DNA of 64,000 nt from Spirosoma radiotolerans (GTDB taxonomy: Bacteria > Bacteroidota > Bacteroidia > Cytophagales > Spirosomataceae), in contig NZ_CP010429.1 of assembly GCF_000974425.1 (NCBI RefSeq), forward strand, positions 2,852,001 through 2,916,000. Direction: 5' to 3'. The notes under the pieces were generated by a model. The model did not search any database, was not told the origin of the DNA, and worked only from the letters and a program-made list of their open reading frames with translations. A program made the position numbers and the translations under genes. The number at the start of each line of letters is the position of its first letter. Position 1 is the first letter of the stretch. Positions 61,866 through 64,000 of the stretch are shown in pieces.

Positions 61866-62202
61866 AAGTGTAAAGGTGAAAAGGTTAATATTGGCCTGTT
61901 TCCTGTCTGGAATTCCGCTGCTGGGAAACAGGGCAATACTACTTATCCTATAGCTTATGTTCAATCGGATAAAGATATGAGGCATAATAAGAATGGCTCG
62001 AACGTCTGCTGGTTCGGCAGTGTATGCATACGTATGCTTCTAGCTAGAATTGACAGATAGCAAAACCACTGTCTCACAATTCGCTCCCAAGTGAGACGAG
62101 GGAACGTTCATGTGTCTGATTCTTAAACTGGGCCTTTCGAGAGACAGCTAGTTTTAAGGCCTGTCAATTATAATCTGTAACATACGACGTGTAAAACTTT
62201 AC
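61866..62202. other. Intergenic region between cupin and PLAT genes
   Basis: Holds the best copy of the dispersed repeat (62071-62145). TTGACAG...CTGTCAA-type bases flank it (TTGACAGATAG at 62050, CCTGTCAATT at 62160), which may be an outer inverted repeat. No gene. Confidence 0.5.
62071..62145 (+). repeat. Dispersed intergenic repeat, copy 12 (type copy)
   Basis: GTCTCACAATTCGCTCC, GTGAGACGAGGGAACG, TTCATGTGTCTGATTC, TTAAACTGGGCCTTTCG. GTCTCAC and GTGAGAC form a perfect 7-bp stem. This is the fullest copy and was used to define the element. Confidence 0.75.
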
Positions 62203-62739
62203 TTATTTTTTGCTGTACTCCGCATCCGTGACGGGCTGTAGCCACGTGACAATGCCTTTTTCGGTATTCGGGATAATATACAGGTGAGTCATCTTACTAC
62301 CGGGGCTGGCTCCGTGCCAGTGCACCAAACCGGGCGGGCATTTAACGACGTCGCCTTTTCGAATCACTTGCCTGGGCTCCCCTTTGATCTGATGATACCC
62401 AATCCCGTCCGTAACAATGAGGATCTGCCCGGCCGGATGAGAATGCCAGTGCGAGCGGGCACCCTTCTCGAAAGCGACACTGCCCGAAATAGTCGTAAAG
62501 ATCGAGTCATTTGGAATCAGGCTTGTGACCCAAACGGTCCCCGTAAACGTGTCAGCAGGTCCTCTCGTCGCTGCCTGCGGACCTGTCACAGTGTTAGCCG
62601 TCTGGCCTAAAGCTAAACTTGGCATAGCGACTGAGAGGGTGAGTACGAACCGCAAATTGAATGCCAGGCCGGTAAGCAGCGGTCTGGCTACCGGACGACC
62701 GGTGGAGTAAGTTGTGTGGTTGTCGGCTGATTTCTTCAT
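62203..62739 (-). CDS. Secreted cupin-domain protein
   Basis: A 178-residue protein with a long signal region (FVLTLSVAMPSLALGQ, after about 30 residues of N-region) and one cupin domain. The metal-binding motifs are HWHSHPAGQ (about residues 98-106) and HWHGASPGSKMTHLYI (about 140-155). Family members of this length act as dioxygenases, lyases such as (R)-hydroxynitrile lyase, or isomerases. It is a paralogue of the cupin at 63336-63731, which has no signal peptide. It may be the last gene of a unit with the acetyltransferase and dehydrogenase upstream. Confidence 0.85.
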   Translation of the reverse strand: MKKSADNHTTYSTGRPVARPLLTGLAFNLRFVLTLSVAMPSLALGQTANTVTGPQAATRGPADTFTGTVWVTSLIPNDSIFTTISGSVAFEKGARSHWHSHPAGQILIVTDGIGYHQIKGEPRQVIRKGDVVKCPPGLVHWHGASPGSKMTHLYIIPNTEKGIVTWLQPVTDAEYSKK

Positions 62740-62770
62740 GATCGTTTCGTTCGTCTTTCTGTTGCGCCAA

Positions 62771-63328
62771 TTACAGTGTCTTTACCACTTTTGCCGGAAC
62801 CCCGGCAACGACCGTATTGGGCGGGACGTCACGGCTTACCACCGCACCCGCTGCCACCACCGAATTTTCACCGACCGTAACGCCCGGTAAAATGGTAGCT
62901 CCTGCACCAATCCAGGCATTCCGTTTGATTAGAATGGATTGGAGCAGAACTGTTTTACGGTCAGTGGGGTCTAGCGGGTGATTTTCGGACGTGAGCTTGA
63001 CGCTGGGACCGATCTGGACATCGTCTTCTATAGTAATCCCACCAATATCTAGAAACGAGCAATTATGGTTGATAAAGGCGTTTTTGCCTAGGCGAATAAA
63101 CTGGCCAAAGTTGGTATAAAACGGAGGGAAAATCGTTGTCGATTCGTCGATTTCCGTACCAATGATTTCACTTAACTGGCTGCGGACCTGGTCCAGCTCG
63201 GTGGCCGTGGTGTTCATCTGGACGCATAACCGAATGGTACGGGCCACGACCTCGCTAAACTGGGCATAGTCAGGATCATCTTTCCGGAGCGGTTCACCAG
63301 CCCGCATCCGTTGAAAAATTGTTGTCAT
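62771..63328 (-). CDS. Sugar O-acetyltransferase (left-handed beta-helix, NodL/LacA type)
   Basis: The ATG at 63328 (MTTIFQRMRAGEPLRKDDP) matches the normal family start and leaves 7 bp after the cupin stop; a start at 63358 would overlap it by 23 bp. 185 residues. The hexapeptide-repeat helix runs from about 75 to the end (IGGITIEDDVQIGPSVKL, WIGAGATILPGVTVGENSVV), with the catalytic His in TSENHP and the C-terminal GVPAKVVKTL. It transfers acetyl from acetyl-CoA to a sugar hydroxyl. Flanked on both sides by cupin genes. Confidence 0.92.
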   Translation of the reverse strand: MTTIFQRMRAGEPLRKDDPDYAQFSEVVARTIRLCVQMNTTATELDQVRSQLSEIIGTEIDESTTIFPPFYTNFGQFIRLGKNAFINHNCSFLDIGGITIEDDVQIGPSVKLTSENHPLDPTDRKTVLLQSILIKRNAWIGAGATILPGVTVGENSVVAAGAVVSRDVPPNTVVAGVPAKVVKTL

Positions 63329-63335
63329 GTTGGTG

Positions 63336-63731
63336 TCAACTTGCGTACTCACGCTCACTTACTTTCTCCAGCCAGGTTACTACCTCACCGTTTACTTCCT
63401 CCTGAATGGCAATATGACTCATGGCCTTCGTTGGCGAAGCACCGTGCCAATGCTTTTCGTTGGGTTCAAACCAGACGACGTCGCCGGGATGAATTTCTTC
63501 GATAGGGCCTCCTTCACGCTGTACCCAACCCATTCCCGAGATAACAAGGAGCGTTTGACCCGCCGGATGGGTGTGCCAAGCCGTTCGGGCACCCGGCTCA
63601 AAGGTGACTAGGGCTCCTGCCCCTTTAGTTGCTTCTTTTTTGGCGAACAACGGGTCGATGCGTACGGCTCCCGTAAACCAGGCTTCCGGGCCTTTGACCG
63701 AAGCCTGCATTCCGTTTTTGCTGATTTCCAT
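63336..63731 (-). CDS. Cupin-domain protein (hydroxynitrile-lyase-like)
   Basis: A 131-residue cytoplasmic single-domain cupin. Metal-binding motifs are [13 protein letters not shown] (about 51-63) and [16 protein letters not shown] (about 92-107). The [15 protein letters not shown] string is typical of the small cupins often annotated as carboxymuconolactone decarboxylase-associated or (R)-mandelonitrile lyase. It lies 1 bp after the dehydrogenase subunit and 7 bp before the acetyltransferase, so one transcript is likely. Reaction not known. Confidence 0.88.
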   Translation of the reverse strand: MEISKNGMQASVKGPEAWFTGAVRIDPLFAKKEATKGAGALVTFEPGARTAWHTHPAGQTLLVISGMGWVQREGGPIEEIHPGDVVWFEPNEKHWHGASPTKAMSHIAIQEEVNGEVVTWLEKVSEREYAS

Positions 63732-63732
63732 G

Positions 63733-64000
63733 CTACATCCGTTTTTGCATTACTTTATCCGGGGTAATCGGCAGGTCACGAACGCGCTGACCAGTGGCGT
63801 TGAAAACGGCGTTGGCCACTGCTCCGGCAAACCCGATCAGGGCAATTTCGCCCATGCCTTTGGCACCCATCGGATTGATGATCGGGTCCGGTTTGTCGAT
63901 CATGATCGCTTCAATGGCGGGTACATCGGCGTGAACCGCTACGTGATAATCGGCCAGGTTGTTATTCACAAACCGCCCGAATCGGTGGTCAATAATCGCT
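63733..64000 (-). CDS. Xanthine/aldehyde dehydrogenase family molybdopterin-binding subunit, C-terminus (cut by window edge)
   Basis: 89 residues are visible, open to the window edge. The segment [21 protein letters not shown] is the conserved region before the C-terminal Glu-containing loop, and [21 protein letters not shown] includes the GMGE motif with the catalytic Glu of molybdenum hydroxylases. The end is short ([11 protein letters not shown]), as in the family. The enzyme would oxidise aldehydes or aromatic heterocycles. The upstream, larger part lies outside the window. Confidence 0.9.
   Translation of the reverse strand, partial: AIIDHRFGRFVNNNLADYHVAVHADVPAIEAIMIDKPDPIINPMGAKGMGEIALIGFAGAVANAVFNATGQRVRDLPITPDKVMQKRM

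Overview
The window reads as chromosome from a Bacteroidota species of the Cytophagales, most like Spirosoma and its relatives. The evidence is two SusC/SusD pairs, a FecI-type sigma factor with a FecR-type anti-sigma factor, a one-protein hybrid two-component regulator (HTCS), a type IX secretion C-terminal domain, several AraC regulators, and TAnnTTTG-type -7 promoter elements. No rRNA or tRNA gene was recognised.

Region 1 (1-20.4 kb) is a run of fifteen minus-strand genes with gaps of 115 bp or less. In order of transcription they are SusC, SusD, a creatininase-family amidohydrolase, RidA, a 3-hydroxyacyl-CoA-dehydrogenase-like enzyme, an enolase-superfamily (MR/MLE) enzyme, an EamA transporter, a DapA-family aldolase, an SDR, a GH20 hexosaminidase, a deacetylase-like protein, a GH109-type enzyme, a Gfo/Idh/MocA oxidoreductase, a DegT-type PLP enzyme and a neutral-ceramidase-like hydrolase cut by the window edge. 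Five junctions are 4-bp ATGA overlaps. A GntR/FCD regulator lies upstream. The same 14-bp palindrome (TTTTGTAAACAAAA) occurs at its own start codon and 313 bp before susC, which suggests one regulon. The gene set fits uptake and periplasmic trimming of an N-acetylhexosamine-containing glycoconjugate, followed by cytoplasmic catabolism of a sugar acid. The substrate is inferred.

Region 2 (20.4-36.8 kb) is loosely packed. It holds AraC regulators beside redox or epimerase genes, decayed MFS and AraC remnants, an outer-membrane protein with a class-C beta-lactamase-like lipoprotein, a DUF4332 protein, a GAF hybrid kinase, a subtilase and a large HTCS. Region 3 (37-42.6 kb) has a secreted T9SS protein with Ig-like repeats and two CBM3 modules, a small lipoprotein and a Gly/Ser/Thr-rich secreted protein.

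Region 4 (43-54.8 kb) is a second polysaccharide utilisation locus on the minus strand: FecR, SusC with an STN domain, SusD, a GH2 beta-galactosidase-like enzyme, a GH78 rhamnosidase-like enzyme and, unusually, the ECF sigma gene last. Region 5 (55-64 kb) has an internally deleted IS3-type element, a VOC protein, PEBP, AraC and DinB genes, a prolyl oligopeptidase, a PLAT-domain protein, two paralogous cupins around an acetyltransferase, and the C-terminus of a molybdopterin-binding dehydrogenase.

The most unusual signal is a dispersed intergenic repeat of about 70 bp. It starts with a small hairpin (TCTCA...TGAGA) whose arms covary between copies and ends near GGGCGTTTC. I found 12 copies between 20.6 and 62.2 kb, none inside an accepted gene and none in the dense operon of region 1. 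Both SusD genes are also followed directly by a large hairpin before the downstream enzyme genes.
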